Shown here in pieces: positions 44,166 to 55,227 of a DNA stretch of 64,000 bases. The translations under genes were made by a program, and so were the position numbers. The stretch lies in assembly GCF_022605725.1 (NCBI RefSeq), contig NC_065548.1, positions 44,633,131 to 44,697,130 of the forward strand. The letters run 5' to 3'. Under the pieces are notes generated by a model. The model was given only the letters and a program-made list of their open reading frames with translations. It did no database searches and was not told the origin of the DNA. Origin of the DNA: Anthonomus grandis grandis. Lineage: Eukaryota > Arthropoda > Insecta > Coleoptera > Curculionidae. How positions within the stretch are numbered: position 1 is the first letter of the stretch; each line of letters begins with the position of its first letter.

Positions 44166-45148
44166 TGGAACACAGCAAACATTTTTTTTTATAATGTGAT
44201 AACTCAAAAACTAAGATATATAATTTATAATTGACTATAGAATCCAAAAATTGATAAATAGTATAAATGCATAAAAATGTGTAGATAGTAGTATTCCATT
44301 TAAAAAATGCAACACTTATGCTCTTTTACATTGCCATTCTTATTCATTTATTATGATGAGGCGTTAAAATTGAAAATTAAAGTTGATATTTTTTTTGGAT
44401 ATTTGAACATTTTGGTCTTGTTTTCATGACCCTAAGGTATCATTAAAAAACAAAATAAAAGTTGAATCTTTCACAATTCTGAAGTGGTTTTATCCCTTAA
44501 ATTATCTGTCATGATATGAATAATTTAGAAGTAAACTTTAAATTCTAATACATTCAATATTTTAGTAAGTTTCAATGTAACAAAAAATTTTAATATATTT
44601 TATTCAACTACGGAATAATATCATGCAAATATATCATGCAAAGTTAAGTAGGTGTACAATAGAAATAAATCTGTGAGTATATTCAAGCATATGCAAAAAA
44701 GGGAAAATACATTATAGTTGATACACCACTTATTCATAAAATTTAATTATTGTTTAAGATTATAACACATTTGCAATTTACTTCTAATACAATTAACCAA
44801 TACTCAAATAAAAGCTTAAGAATAATTGAAGGAGAAAAAAGAAAAAAGTACCCTAATAAAAATATGTTTATTATACCAACCAAGTAACATTACTATCTAA
44901 TATCCAATTATAAATTTTATGTTTAATTTTATTACATGTTTTGTTCTGGAGTTCAATGGGACATAGACTTTTGCTGAGGAATAGGTTCTTTGACATTTAG
45001 TTTTTGAGATTTTGGGGATAATAAAATTTCCATTCAGAGCTGTTGACAATGAGATATAAAATGTAGGTATTGCACGTTTTTACACAAGAGCCTAACTACA
45101 GCTTTCCAGTAAATTTAATCAAGTCATCGTCAAGTCACATCATCGGCG
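44166..45148. other. AT-rich unassigned stretch
   Basis: No gene, repeat or structured element recognised. Confidence 0.5.
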
Positions 45149-45487
45149 TTGACGTCAAATAAAGAAAACAACAATGGCTTAAAACAAGCAAATCATCCTA
45201 TAATCTCCCTCAAATCGGTTAATGCAGGCATAATTGAGGCCCAAACAATCAATAAGATGAAGCAGCTACAACAACTGGGAAGACAAGAGTCCAGAGATGG
45301 AGAGTGGCAAGTATCCCGACCACGAAAATCTCGACGGTTTGTTGTGGGGCGCAATGATGAGCAAAACCAAATACAAGCAGTCCCAAAATTCTCATCGCTG
45401 TATGTAACCAGATTAGCCCCTGGTACGAAGCCAGAGGAGCTGCAGGCCTTCCTTCTTTTTGTTGTTTTGTGTTGCCGTTTTTTGTAA
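45149..45487 (+). pseudogene. LINE F ORF1 fragment
   Basis: A 112-residue frame with a basic, Gln-rich segment and SSLYVTRLAPGTKPEELQAFL, the first strand-helix of the RRM-like domain in this type of LINE ORF1. The rest of that domain is missing, and the sequence runs directly into the start of ORF2, so an internal deletion has joined the two. The missing part is visible in the copy at the right edge of the window (KAWNKEVWPNGAVISRFF). Expected role in intact copies: RNA binding. Confidence 0.7.
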
Positions 45488-46834
45488 AGAAAAGGGTGTT
45501 ACCAACTCAGGCGGATCCTTAGATCAGACGAAACATCAGGTTACCACTCTACATTTACAAGTATACTATCAAAATGTTCGTGGCCTCAGAACTAAGGTTA
45601 GTGAACTCTATACTAACTTTTTAGCTGAAGAATATGATATAATCACTTTAACCGAAACCTGGCTCACAGATGGTTTCCATGATGCAGAGCTGTTAGACAA
45701 CAGATATAGTATAATGAGAAGTGACAGGAAAGATGGTCAAAGGGGAGGTGGGATTCTTGTAGGAGCTAAGAAGAACTTGGACATGAAGCTCGTCCCCATT
45801 AATATCCCTGAGGATTCTAGTCTTGAGTGCTTACTGGTAAAAATTACAATTAAAAAGAAATATTTTTATTTATGTGCAGTCTATATTCCACCAAATGCAA
45901 ATGTTGATATATATGTGCAACTTTTTAACCTCTTTGAATGTATCTTAGATAAGGATGTAAATATAATTATCTTAGGAGATTTTAACCTACCATTCTATGT
46001 AACAGAAGGCTGTGAGAAAAGTAAGTTGATAAATAAGTTTTTAAATTTTTATAATTTAGACCAGGATATTAATGTCTTTAACAAAATGAAAAGAAAACTG
46101 GATCTTGTACTATCTAATATGCAATTAACTAATTTAGAACACTGTGGTAATCCAATTCTTGATGAAGATCAATACCATCCTGCTTTAAGTATGGTTTTGC
46201 CGATATCTTTGAATCACATAAAAAATCATCATTACATTAACTATGAATATATTTATGACTATTCAATAGGCGACTTTTATAGGTTGTATACATTATTGAG
46301 GGAACTTAATTGGGCAGAACTTGAAAGGGCTGACAATGTTGACATGTGCACTCATGTGTTCTATCAAAAGGTTTATGAATGCTTAGACCTGGCAATACCC
46401 AGAAAAAAAGTTAAAATAGGCACTCGAAAACTCAAAAGTTTTCCAAAATACTTCTCTCAAAAACTAAAGAAAAATATTAAGTTAAAGACACATCTGCATA
46501 GACAAATTAAAAAAGGCACTGCCAATTTTCAAATTAGGAATGAATATAGCAAAATTAGAAGTACAGTGAAATATCAAACTGCACATGAGCTTCGAACTTA
46601 TCATGAGAATATCGAGAGAAATGTCAAAACTAACCCAAATAGCTTTTGGGATTTTGTCAGGTCTGGGCGTTCAAGACCTGGTGTTCCGGCTGAGGTATGC
46701 TATGGAGAGTGTACTGTTAGAGGTGCTCAGGAAATAGCTGACACATTTGCATTATATTTTAGCTCAGTATTTCAACAGTCTGAAAAACCTAACTTTGATA
46801 AATCTAGTGGCAACTTTTCATTCTCCAAGATCTC
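45459..46834 (+). pseudogene. LINE F ORF2, endonuclease and linker, cut by BEL element
   Basis: The open frame shows the APE-type endonuclease from its start: VYYQNVRGLRTKV, LTETWLTDGF, RGGGILVGAKK, AVYIPPNAN, ILGDFNLPF and LDLVLSNM. The usual catalytic SDH near the domain end reads DEDQYHPALS, so the catalytic His context is retained but Ser-Asp is altered. The linker continues to ALYFSSVFQQ and stops being LINE at 46834. The RT is at 51538-53052. Confidence 0.85.
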
Positions 46835-47232
46835 TGTTTGGGGGGCTCCTTTTGGAAAGGACAAATAATAGGTATTGAAGGACCAGCGTGAACTTCACAC
46901 GCAAAAGAAAATAAGAAAAAGAAAACAATTACAAATTTACGGCGTCAATAACGACTTACCTGACACTCGATTAATTGGTATACTGTAGAACTGTAGATTA
47001 TGGTTGGCCGGCCAGTTTTCTCATCACACACGCTATTCTATGTTTCGATGCGTATCGTACGATGGTACCGATCAAAAAGCCCGTCTCTCGCGGGAGGAAG
47101 CGTGCACCTGTCCAAGCCATCATTGACGCATGCACGCGGATATGGATTGTTATTGGTCAATTAAAATAATCAATACTTCTAACAAAATTGGCGGTGCATT
47201 CAAATACCCTTTAAATTTGCCAATTCCAAACA
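46835..47232 (-). repeat. 3' LTR of the second BEL/Pao element
   Basis: On the minus strand it begins TGTTTGGAATTGG after the tract GGTGGGCGGAA and ends CCCCCCAAACA; 398 bp. Confidence 0.8.
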
Positions 47233-47465
47233 TTCCGCCCACCAAAAAATAGATTTTTTTCTCTTAGGCAACTTAAAAGGTCAAGTGTGTAATCACACCT
47301 GATAAGGATTTCCATAGCAAAACTCCTCAATAAACAACAAAATAAAAATGGTTAGCTAATTCAAATTATAATTTCATCCATTGGTAGAACAACACACAAC
47401 CGAGAAAATAATGAAAAAAGGAAAAAAAAAGGAAATAATAAAATAAACAAAGAATGGTCTCAAAC

Positions 47466-50400
47466 TTATTGAGATGGCAAAGGATCCAGGGGTCGGTCCA
47501 ATAGTCCTTTCGTTGTACGAATTTGCACAACTCTGGGAACGTTATCGGGACTGGAGTAAATCCTTTCCAGCCTACCAATAAGCCAATTAAGAGGGGGTTG
47601 GTTATTGTCTTTGATTACGACAAGAGAGCCAACTTTTGGACAACGGTCAGGGAGAGTCCATTTATTGCGTTGTTGCAATCGATTTAGGTATTCCAAAGAC
47701 CAACGTTTCCAGAAGCTTTGGTGCAATTGCTGAATCAATTGCCAACGTTTCAGTCGATGAAAAGGGATATCGATTAGTGCCTCATCAGGAGGGGCGGTAA
47801 GAGCTTCCATGGTCAGGAAATGACCAGGAGTCAGACACTCTAAATCATTGGGGTTGGAACTCATCTCACAGAGTGGTCTGGAATTCAAAATGGCTTCACA
47901 TTGCGCCAAAACAGTGGACATTTCCTCAAAGGATAATACTTGTTGACCTATCACTCTCGCAAGATGCGCTTTAACCGATTTAACACCTGCCTCCCACAGG
48001 CCTCCGAAGTGTGGTGCGGAAGGCGGATTAAAGTGCCATTGAATATGCAACGTTTCCGCCGAACCCTGCAGATAGGACAAAAGCATTCGGGAAGCACCTA
48101 TAAAATTGGTGCCTTGGTCACTGTACATATCAGAGCATCTGCCACGACGTGAAACAAAGCGTCTAAATGCCGCTAAAAAGCATTCAGAGGACAAATCGGA
48201 CGCTACTTCTAGGTGTAGGGCTTTGGTAACCATGCACACAAACAGACATATATAGCCCTTTTGGCTTTGAACACCTCTACGCCTAGACATGGTAAGTGGT
48301 ATGGGGCCCATATAATCCACTCCACACTGTGAAAATGGTTTAACTTGGGAAATACGAACTTTGGGTATATCACTCATGAAGGGGGAAAACGGAATTGGTT
48401 TCACTCTATGACATCTAAAACATTGGGATAGGACAGAATTTACGGCTCTACCAATAGATAAGATCCAAAATTGCCGTCTTAAAAGATATTGTAAAAGACG
48501 TGGACCAGGATGGCCATGATCTTTATGAAACATTTCAATAATTAACGAGGTCAATCGATGATCTCTGGGAAGAAGCATGGGATGCTTGGCATCAAATGGT
48601 AAATCAGAATGGCGCAGACGTCCGCCCACCCTGACGACTCCATGGGAGTCCAAAAACGGGGCAAGTTTTCTAAAGGGTTTAGGGGTAGCTAAATTGGTTT
48701 TTAGGCATTTAATTTCCTCAACAAAGACTTTGTCTTGGACAGATTTAACAATGATACAAGTAGCTTGATATATCTCATCAGCACTTAAACTTTGGGATAA
48801 GGGAAGTGATCTTTTCTTTAGACCTTTATCCCGGAACCGTATACAATATGCTACGATGTGTTGAACAGTTTTTAAGGAAGAAAACCGCTCAAGCAGCCTA
48901 ATTACAACACATGAATTTTCTGGTATGGTTAAATTACAAGTAACTTTGCGTTCTTCTTGAAGCGCAATCGGATTATCCTTTGGATCGAACTCTAAAGGGG
49001 TTGGCCAGAGTTCGTGAGACAACTTTAACCATGGGGGGCCATTGAACCATAACGGATGGTCAAGCAATTGCTTGGGCAACAAACTACGAGAAAGGCAATC
49101 AGCAGGGTTTCCTACACCACTGATGTGAAACCACCTATTGGGAGGAATTCTATCTTGGATCTGCTGAACACGATTGGCTACGAAAGTCTTAAGCCGGGAA
49201 GGATGACTTTTAATCCAATACAAGGCTACACTGGAGTCAGACCAAGCATAGATTCTGTCAAATTTAATGGGAGAATTGGTAATCACAAAATGCATCAAAT
49301 TGGAAAGAAGCAAGGCTGCACATGTCTCCAATCGGGGAACGGATAGAACCTTTAAAGGACACACCTTACTTTTTGCGCATAGTAAATTTACATGTACGTT
49401 ACCTTCAGAATCAATTTGTCTCATGTATAAGACACCACCATAGGCTAACAAAGATGCATCACAATAACCATGTAATTCAGTGCAAACAGCATCAGAAATA
49501 GTTACGTGACGTGGAATCGCAAATGAGGATAATAAAGGAAGTTGGGAGACATACACTTGCCATTGGCTAATGACATCTGAAGTAGGAACTTCATCCCATC
49601 CAACGCCTTGAATCCAAAGACGCTGAATAAGGCACTTGGCAACTAATACAACTGAAGCTACAAACCCTAATGGATCATAAATCTTGGCTATTTCGGACAA
49701 GATAACTCTTTTGGTGCACTCACGCGCGATTGGTTTTACCGAATAGGAAAATACATCTAACACTGGGTTCCACTGTAACCCCAGAATTTTTAAGGTACAA
49801 TTGGCATTGTCATTAAAGGAGATATTGTGTTGATGTGATTCAGGCACTAGGGATAACAACTTCTTACAATTAGAGGTCCACTTTCGAAGCTCAAACCCAC
49901 CGCAAAAGAGTAAATCTGTTAATTGCTTCTGAAGTTCTAAGATTCCTTTAACTGAATGACCAAGACCAATTATATCATCCACGTAAGTTGACTTTAAAAG
50001 AATGTCACGAGCAAGGGGGAATTCTTTTCCATAATCCTTGGCTAATTGGTGTAAGGTTCGGATTGCCAAATATGGACTACAATTTAGACCATAAGTGACA
50101 GTACACAAGGTATATTCTTGAATAGGGTTTGAAGGATCAAACCTCCATAAAATCTTTTGGTATTTTAAATCTTGTTCATGGATGCCGATCATTCTATACA
50201 TTTGGCGAATATCGGTGCTAAACACAATGGGGAAAAATCTAAAGGTTAACAAAATGGTAACAATATCGTTTTGGAGTTTTGGACCTGGCAATAAAACATC
50301 ATTTAAGCTAAGGTTATTAGAGCCTTTTGAGGATCCGTCAAATACAACTCTAATTTTAGTAGTTCCACTGTCATCTTTGACAACACAATGGTGAGGAAAA

Positions 50401-51401
50401 TAATATGAAAGATTGTCAGCGGAAGTACAGGGTATCATGTGGTTTTGATCCAAATAATCTTGCATAAAATCGTAATACAAGCTTCGAAGACTTGGATTTC
50501 TAATCAATCTGTTCTCCAACAAATTGAAACGTCTCAAGGCTTGATGTCTGGTATCACCCAAGTCAATGTCTGGTTGCTTAAAGGGAAGACGCACTACATA
50601 GCGTCCATCAGGTTTTTGAGAACAAGTGGAAACAAAGAAATCTTCACATTTCTGTTCCTCAGGACTCAAGAGAACCTTATCTGGAACATCCTCAAGCTCC
50701 CAAAATTTATGCAAATTGATATCAAGAGGACTTTCAACTGGGATGGTACTTGGCACATAGGTACACAATGACACAAATTCATTAGTGGGAGTATTATTGC
50801 CACCTATTAAAATCCATCCAAATATGGTTTTAATAGCACATGGACTACCATTGATACTTTTCCTAAAACCTGGGAGAATAATCTCAGAAAACAAAGGAAC
50901 ACCTAGGAGCAAATCTATACCATGGGGTACAGCAAAATTCTTGTCGGCTAATTCAAGACCTCTCAAATGTTTCCACTTGGAGGGATTAATTGGAAAGGTT
51001 GGGGTATTTTCACAAATGGAATGCACAACAATTGCTTCAAATTCCAAACATGGGCCAGTTGTGGACAAAACCTTTAGCTTAACTGTACCTAATGACGAAG
51101 CTGTAGACATATTGTTTATGCCTTGAATAGGAATTTGGCTAGGTGTAATGGGTAGAGCAAGTTGCTGTACACAAGATAAGGTCACAAAATTAGCCACACT
51201 AGCACAGTCAAGCATAGCACGACAAGGAAACAAATCTTGAGAAATATTGTACACTGATATTTCAGCTGTAGCAAACAAAGTAGGTTCTTCATGGGAAAGC
51301 ACACTTGTCAAGCAAGGCACTACAAACCTTGGTTCCAAGACATCTAGGAACACTATGAGTCCTGGAGAAACAATTGAAACACATATGCTGCTGTTTAACA
51401 A
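47466..51401 (-). CDS. BEL/Pao Pol polyprotein, open reading frame
   Basis: 1,311 residues without a stop; the first part may be out of the original gag-pol frame. Protease: AMLDCASVANFVT (about residue 62), where BEL proteases usually show a Gly after the Asp-x pair. Then LELADKNF and DLLLGVPLF; RT with VVFDGSSKGSNN and the active-site box YVDDIIG (about 473); RNase H with HGYCDASLLAYGG, LETCAALLLSNL and WSDSSVALYWI; integrase zinc region (HKDHGHPG...CFRCHRVK) and DDE motifs VDYMGPI, YSDQGTNFIGA and GGLWEAGVK. The C-terminus ends RPLDPLPSQ. RT and integrase catalytic residues are all present, so pol looks recently functional although the element is incomplete. Confidence 0.92.
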   Translation of the reverse strand: MLNSSICVSIVSPGLIVFLDVLEPRFVVPCLTSVLSHEEPTLFATAEISVYNISQDLFPCRAMLDCASVANFVTLSCVQQLALPITPSQIPIQGINNMSTASSLGTVKLKVLSTTGPCLEFEAIVVHSICENTPTFPINPSKWKHLRGLELADKNFAVPHGIDLLLGVPLFSEIILPGFRKSINGSPCAIKTIFGWILIGGNNTPTNEFVSLCTYVPSTIPVESPLDINLHKFWELEDVPDKVLLSPEEQKCEDFFVSTCSQKPDGRYVVRLPFKQPDIDLGDTRHQALRRFNLLENRLIRNPSLRSLYYDFMQDYLDQNHMIPCTSADNLSYYFPHHCVVKDDSGTTKIRVVFDGSSKGSNNLSLNDVLLPGPKLQNDIVTILLTFRFFPIVFSTDIRQMYRMIGIHEQDLKYQKILWRFDPSNPIQEYTLCTVTYGLNCSPYLAIRTLHQLAKDYGKEFPLARDILLKSTYVDDIIGLGHSVKGILELQKQLTDLLFCGGFELRKWTSNCKKLLSLVPESHQHNISFNDNANCTLKILGLQWNPVLDVFSYSVKPIARECTKRVILSEIAKIYDPLGFVASVVLVAKCLIQRLWIQGVGWDEVPTSDVISQWQVYVSQLPLLSSFAIPRHVTISDAVCTELHGYCDASLLAYGGVLYMRQIDSEGNVHVNLLCAKSKVCPLKVLSVPRLETCAALLLSNLMHFVITNSPIKFDRIYAWSDSSVALYWIKSHPSRLKTFVANRVQQIQDRIPPNRWFHISGVGNPADCLSRSLLPKQLLDHPLWFNGPPWLKLSHELWPTPLEFDPKDNPIALQEERKVTCNLTIPENSCVVIRLLERFSSLKTVQHIVAYCIRFRDKGLKKRSLPLSQSLSADEIYQATCIIVKSVQDKVFVEEIKCLKTNLATPKPFRKLAPFLDSHGVVRVGGRLRHSDLPFDAKHPMLLPRDHRLTSLIIEMFHKDHGHPGPRLLQYLLRRQFWILSIGRAVNSVLSQCFRCHRVKPIPFSPFMSDIPKVRISQVKPFSQCGVDYMGPIPLTMSRRRGVQSQKGYICLFVCMVTKALHLEVASDLSSECFLAAFRRFVSRRGRCSDMYSDQGTNFIGASRMLLSYLQGSAETLHIQWHFNPPSAPHFGGLWEAGVKSVKAHLARVIGQQVLSFEEMSTVLAQCEAILNSRPLCEMSSNPNDLECLTPGHFLTMEALTAPPDEALIDIPFHRLKRWQLIQQLHQSFWKRWSLEYLNRLQQRNKWTLPDRCPKVGSLVVIKDNNQPPLNWLIGRLERIYSSPDNVPRVVQIRTTKGLLDRPLDPLPSQ

Positions 51402-51480
51402 AGGAATATCTTACTGAAACCTCTGCTTCAATAAACTTGGTACACTTTACAAGGGGGTGTGAACTCAGGTTGCAGAACAA
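51289..51480 (-). pseudogene. BEL gag C-terminal remnant with zinc-knuckle Cys residues
   Basis: In the frame next to pol: CNLSSHPLVKC and CFNCFSRTHSVPRC, the Cys/His pattern at the gag-protease boundary of BEL elements. It shifts to the pol frame near 51300, probably by an indel. Upstream gag is deleted. Confidence 0.7.
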
Positions 51481-51537
51481 ACATTTCTGCTCGGTATTCT
51501 ATGATATATCTATTCTATAGATTCTATAGTATATCTC

Positions 51538-53052
51538 TGAAATGCAAATTCAAGCAGCCATTAAGAGATTAAAATCAAAAAAGGTCACTGGCAATGATAG
51601 TATCCCCTCATACGTTTATAAAGCTGTTCTGATATCTTGTGCACTCCATTAAAAACCATTTTTAATTTGTGTCTAAAAACAAACACATTTCCAGAAGTGC
51701 TTAAATATGCTTTGGTTACTCCAATCCTCAAATCAGGAGATAATTCTTTGGTTGACAACTACAGACCAATTAGCGTTCTTAATTCTCTCGCAAAAATTTT
51801 TGAAAACATTTTATACCAAGATATTTTGAGCTCTTTCATGAATAAATTCTCTCAGCAACAACATGGATTTCTACCAGATGCCTCAACTGTCACCAACCTC
51901 AGCACTTTGACTGAGGCAGCTGCCAATGCAGTAGATAGCCAAGAGCAGCTAGATGTTGTCTTGACAGATTGTGCAAAGGCTTTTGATCGGGTTGACCATG
52001 TGCTGTTGGTGAATAAGTTGGGTAAATTTGGTTTCTCGCTGAAAGCATGTAGGTTTATGGTATCTTATCTTACCGGAAGGCCTCAGCAAGTTAAAGTTGG
52101 TAAAAAATTGTCAAATATATATATATAGTAACATCTGGGGTGCCTCAGGGCAGTAACCTTGGGCCTCTCTTATTTCTAATTTTTCTGAACGATTTGCCAA
52201 ACTGTATAAGCATGTCTCGTGTTTGCTGATGATTTTAAATTATTTATGCACATAACATCTCTTATTGATTGTCTTGAGCTGCAAATTGATTTGAACTTGG
52301 TGGCCCAGTGGTTCAGAGAAAATAAAATGTCATTAAACATAGATAAATGTAAAATTCTAACCTTCACAAGAAAAATGCAATTTATAAATTTTGATTACAA
52401 AATTGATAATTTATCTTTAACTAGGAAAAGTAAATTTAGGGATCTTGGAGTCTGTTTTCAAACAAATCTCAAATTTAAGCAACACTATGAAACTATTGTA
52501 AACAAAGCATATAAGCTTCTTGGTTTTGTAATAAGAAATACAAAACATTTTAAAGAAATAAAATTAATAATAATTCTGTACAACTCACTGGTCAGACCGA
52601 TCTTGGAGTATGCCTCAGTTATCTGGGCACCTAAAGCAATGGTGCATATTAATATGATTGAAAGGGTCCAAAAAAATATATTTTTAAGATACTTGTACTT
52701 AAGAACACATAATGCATATCCTTATATGATCTCCTATAATAGTATGCTAATTGAATTTAAAATGGTACGATTGAGTGTTAGGCGTAATATGAATGATGTC
52801 TTATTTATTTACTACATAACTAACAACTTAAAATATAAGAACTGTTCTTTAATTAATCATCTATCATTTGCTGTTCCTAAAATCAATTTGAGAATAAGAA
52901 ATAACAATCTTTTCCAGTGTTCACCCTCAAGTTGTTCGCCATTTAATAGAATGATGCAAGAATGTAATAATTATATACAAAAATATGATATAGATCTCTT
53001 TAATATTAGTATTCGCCAAATTAAGACTGATTTTGTATCCTTATCTGATTAA
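51538..53052 (+). pseudogene. LINE F reverse transcriptase, frameshifted
   Basis: Starts EMQIQAAIKRLKSKKVTGND, shifts frame near 51630, and continues in 51637-52128 with NYRPISVLNSLAK, QHGFLPDAST and DCAKAFDRVDH. Near 52120-52210 a break separates GVPQGSNLGPLLFLIF from the active-site box MFADDFKLF (52219 on). The C-terminal frame runs intact to 53052 (SLVRPILEYASVIW, YDIDLFNISI). About three frame changes; the paired active-site Asp residues remain. Motifs resemble LINE B, so the two families are related. Confidence 0.85.
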
Positions 53053-53250
53053 TCATTTACTTGTTAATCTGTTCTTTTTGTTTTTGATTTTTAATTGTAA
53101 GTAGGTGTATTTTATTAAATGTTGTTAGTTTTAGTGTCGGTTTAGTTTCATCATTATTATTGGTTTTCCTTTTTCTTTCTGCAAGCCAGTAAGCACTCCC
53201 ACATATAATTACATTTCAAATGTGTTTGTAAGAGTATAAATAAATAAATA
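51538..53250 (+). mobile_element. LINE family F, right part (RT and 3' end)
   Basis: Second half of the LINE at 45149-46834, ending in a 3' region with AGTATAAATAAATAAATAAG (about 53232-53251). Confidence 0.85.
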
Positions 53251-53528
53251 AGTTTCAACAAGTTAGCCTCTATATACAGTGCCGGCCAAAAGTGGAGAAA
53301 CTTTTAATATTTTTATTTTTTTTTTATTAAAACTAATTCGAAGTAATTGTAAGTAATGTTTATAGTTATATCTAGTAGTGACGAAAATAATTAGAAAAAA
53401 AAATTGAAAACAAATAATTTATTACAAAATATGCAAACAAAATTTATTTTCTCTAAGGACAAAAATGGAGAAACTTTTCATTTTTATGACATAATTATGT
53501 TATAATACAAAATGTGGATAAAAGCACA

Positions 53529-54943
53529 CTAATACTTTGTGGCATAACCGTTATTCTTCACAACTTCACTACACCATCTTGGCATAGATTCAAGAAGATT
53601 GTGTATAATATCTCCGGAAATTTCACTCCATGTTTCTTTTAGGACTTGGAATAATTTCGTCTTTACTTTGGAACTTATTCGGATTTTTTTGTCGAACTTT
53701 TTGTCTAGGTGCTCCCACAAGTTCTTGATGGGATTTAAATCTGGACTTTGAGCTGGCCACTTCAGAACTTGAATTTGTTGAGAGGTTAGGAAATTTTTTA
53801 CAATTTTAGAAGTGTGCTTGGGGTCGTTATCATGCTGGAATTTCCAAATTAACGGCAAATTATCCTCGGCGTAGGGAAGCATATTATTTTTATTTTTTAT
53901 TTTTTTTTTTATTTATTTGGAGGGATCAGTACACCCTGACTCCCTGCCACATTTATTTACAGTAATTTTATAAAAAGAAAAATTATGTACGAACAAAAAA
54001 AAATATATATATTATTACACTGTATCTATCTTAAATTAACGCCTAGGTGTTCATAACACACCTGTGTGCGCTGTTGTTTCAAAAAAAAGTTGGTTCTATT
54101 TTTCGAATTATAATAAACTTGCTTAACTAACCTTAAAACTATTGTGATAAATCCTGCTCTCGATTTTATATTTTTTTGTCCTAGTTTTAAATGAAATATT
54201 TTTGTCCTTTTAGTCCTAAACACCTACGTCTCTCAACAATTGCATAACACTTGTATTCCTTAAGATGTTTAGATAATATTGGCTATTCATGATCCCATCT
54301 ATTCTCACCAGTGGGCCAACGCCATGCCCGGAAAAACATTCCCACACCAACACATTACCGCCTCCATGTTTGATTGTGGGAATAGTGTACTTTGGGTTGA
54401 ATTTGTCATTCTCCGGACGTCTAACCCATCTCATACCATCTGACCCAAATAAATTGAACTTACTTTCATCTGACCATAAAACGTTTTTCCATTGATTATA
54501 GGTCCAATGTAAGTGTTCTTTTGCCAATCTTAAACGAATTCGTCTATTTTTCGTTGAAATGAAAGGTTTTTTTACCGGTCTCCTGGCTTTTAAGTTGGCG
54601 TCACATAATAATATATAATAAATGGCGTCTTCGAATAGATCGACCTGAAAGGGAAATGCTGTGATATGCCTTTTTTATATCTTCGGCGGAGAAAAATGGA
54701 TTTCTTATCATCGTTAGAACATCGTCTAATTAGCTTGTCATTTGCAGATGTTGTTTTTTTGGGTCTACCTGGCTTGGAGATGCTGGCAGTAGTGCCTCTA
54801 GTTTGCCACAATTTGATTTGTTTACAAATGACACTTTTATGAAGATCAAGTGCTCTAGCGATTGTTACTTGTTTCACTCCCGCATTGTGCTTCTCAATTA
54901 TAAGTTTTTTTATTTGTTCAGATAAATGTATACCTCAAGGCAT
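53529..54943 (-). pseudogene. Tc1-like transposase, disabled
   Basis: The presumed start is ATG 54943, but its third codon is TGA. The N-terminal paired-like helix-turn-helix region reads AGVKQVTIARALDLHKSVIC, then SKPGRPKKT. The catalytic domain shows WSDESKFNLFGSDG (first Asp, about 54470), GGGNVLVWECFSG, and after the insertion QHDNDPKHTSK (second Asp). The third residue, 34 positions on, is Lys in SPDLNPIKNLWEHL where the DD34E family has Glu. With frame changes in the 54530-54600 region, the early stop, the insertion and the lost Glu, the copy is inactive. Confidence 0.9.
53883..54241 (-). mobile_element. 359-bp retroposon insertion with poly-A tail
   Basis: Flanked by GCAT (53879-53882, 54242-54245). 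On the minus strand it ends in an A-rich run, so it moved by target-primed reverse transcription. No coding sequence or tRNA-like head is recognised; it is either a LINE 3' tail or a SINE. Removing it restores the transposase frame (TSVM then LPYAEDN). Confidence 0.8.
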
Positions 54944-55227
54944 TTTAATACTAAATAGGCTTCTTCACAATCGAAAACGAACTGCTTCAAACGAGACCTA
55001 TTTAATTTAAAATATTTAATACAAAAAGTTTCTCTATTTATGTCCTCAAGTAAAAAAAACATTGATGACTATTTACATTCCTGTGATAAATATTCAAACT
55101 GTTTTGGTATGAATTTATGGCTTAGGCTAAGATAAACATTTTTAATACATGGTGTCACAAAAATTTTGAATAGATTATTATATTAGAAAATAAATTAAAA
55201 GTTTCTCTACTTTTGGCCGGCACTGTA

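Larger units (their letters stand above)
45149..46834 (+). mobile_element. LINE family F, left part (ORF1 fragment, endonuclease)
   Basis: First half of a LINE cut by the BEL element at 46835. Its second half resumes at 51538. The two join without loss: ...FSFSKIS then EMQIQAAIK. Another copy starts near 63800. Confidence 0.88.
46835..51532 (-). mobile_element. Second BEL/Pao element, minus strand, lacking its 5' LTR
   Basis: Inserted in LINE F with ATCTC on both sides (46830-46834 and 51533-51537). It has a 3' LTR and a complete pol frame, but upstream of a small gag remnant there are only about 50 bp of AT-rich sequence before the target duplication. The 5' LTR and most of gag have been lost while the flank stayed intact. 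It is a different family from the first BEL element, judging by pol sequence and LTR. Confidence 0.88.
53277..55225 (-). mobile_element. Tc1-like transposon with IR/DR ends
   Basis: Ends begin CAGTGCCGGCCAAAAGT, inverted over about 29 bases with one mismatch, flanked by TA (53275-53276, 55226-55227). Inside each end, 150-180 bp inward, is a second copy of the GGAGAAACTTTT core (about 53453-53480 and 55022-55050), giving the IR/DR layout of elements such as Sleeping Beauty. The transposase is on the minus strand. A 359-bp poly-A insertion interrupts it. Confidence 0.92.

Noticed and set aside
47940..51126. Plus-strand open frames opposite the second BEL pol
   Set aside because: Shadows of the minus-strand pol gene.
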